A stretch of DNA of 64,000 bases from NCBI GenBank assembly GCA_020631355.1, contig JAHDHL010000017.1, forward strand, positions 44,674-108,673, in the 5' to 3' direction. This DNA is from Saprospiraceae bacterium. GTDB lineage: Bacteria > Bacteroidota > Bacteroidia > Chitinophagales > Saprospiraceae. Made by a program: the position numbers and the translations under genes. The stretch's first letter is position 1; every line of letters starts with the position of its first letter. Of this stretch, positions 63,950 to 64,000 are shown one piece after another. The notes beneath the pieces were generated by a model. It was not told the DNA's origin. It saw nothing but the letters and a program-made list of their open reading frames with translations, and made no database searches.

Positions 63950-64000
63950 GGTCGCGTGGCCGAGCGGTTAGGCAGAGGTCTGCAAAACCTTGTACAGCGG
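63950..64000 (+). tRNA. tRNA-Cys (GCA), 3' part outside window
   Basis: The sequence begins GGTCGCGTGGCCGAGCGG and continues with a D-arm, then the anticodon arm GAGGT-CTGCAAA-ACCTT, whose loop places GCA at positions 34-36. This is tRNA-Cys. The window ends within the T-arm (after CAGCGG), so the acceptor 3' strand is not visible. Confidence 0.93.

Noticed and set aside
1..64000. CRISPR arrays, insertion sequences, integrases, phage genes or rRNA
   Set aside because: No regularly spaced repeats, transposase-like proteins, terminal inverted repeats or rRNA sequences were recognised in the window.

Overview
The window looks like a chromosomal segment of a Bacteroidota bacterium, probably a marine flavobacterium-like or saprospirian lineage; the exact genus cannot be read from it. 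The evidence is Bacteroidota-type -7 promoter elements (TAnnTTTG) ahead of several genes, a PorU2-like gingipain-fold protein of the type IX secretion system, and DUF4252, DUF4230 and DUF5916 families. Base composition is moderately AT-rich. No phage, insertion sequence, CRISPR array or rRNA was seen.

Positions 1 to about 28,360 are one large surface-polysaccharide locus. A forward block (1-19,191) holds the 3' end of a sulfotransferase, a GT2 enzyme, a Wzx flippase, GT4 enzymes, a Wzy-like polymerase, an AsnB-type amidotransferase, a hexapeptide acetyltransferase, WecB (UDP-ManNAc), a heparinase II/III-like protein, a Wzi-like outer-membrane protein and a Gmd-Fcl-ManC cassette for GDP-mannose and GDP-fucose. 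From 19,186 to 25,493 the genes alternate in strand with almost no space between them: GT2, GT4, sulfotransferase, GT2, GT4, GT2, methyltransferase. A reverse operon (28,359 to 23,782) starts with the Wzm/Wzt ABC exporter and continues through two methyltransferases and a GT2. The inferred products are fucose- and ManNAc-containing, sulfated and methylated glycans, with both a Wzx/Wzy and an ABC export route.

Positions 28,519-45,839 hold a 1671-residue PorU2-like protein, ileS (almost all Ile codons are AUA), a reverse ECF sigma/membrane-protein pair, a lipoprotein, a TPR protein, a GH-A-clan hydrolase lipoprotein, a SpoU-type RNA methyltransferase, and an arsR gene. The arsR gene is followed by an unusual 33-residue cysteine-rich exported peptide. 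Three or four related palindromes flank these two genes. Then come an acyltransferase, a DUF4230 protein and RNase HII.

Positions 45,831-64,000 hold a tandem TonB-domain protein, a third sulfotransferase, an ECF sigma/anti-sigma-like/DUF4252/DUF4252 operon with its own ECF-type promoter, a DUF1254 protein, upp, and a metF/trans-sulfuration operon behind a clear SAM-I riboswitch with terminator. These are followed by an AsmA-like protein, an M1 aminopeptidase, a DUF5916 protein and the 5' part of a tRNA-Cys gene.

The most unusual items are the ArsR/CC-peptide module, the AUA-biased ileS gene, and the head-to-head glycosyltransferase/sulfotransferase junctions with 1 bp between start codons.
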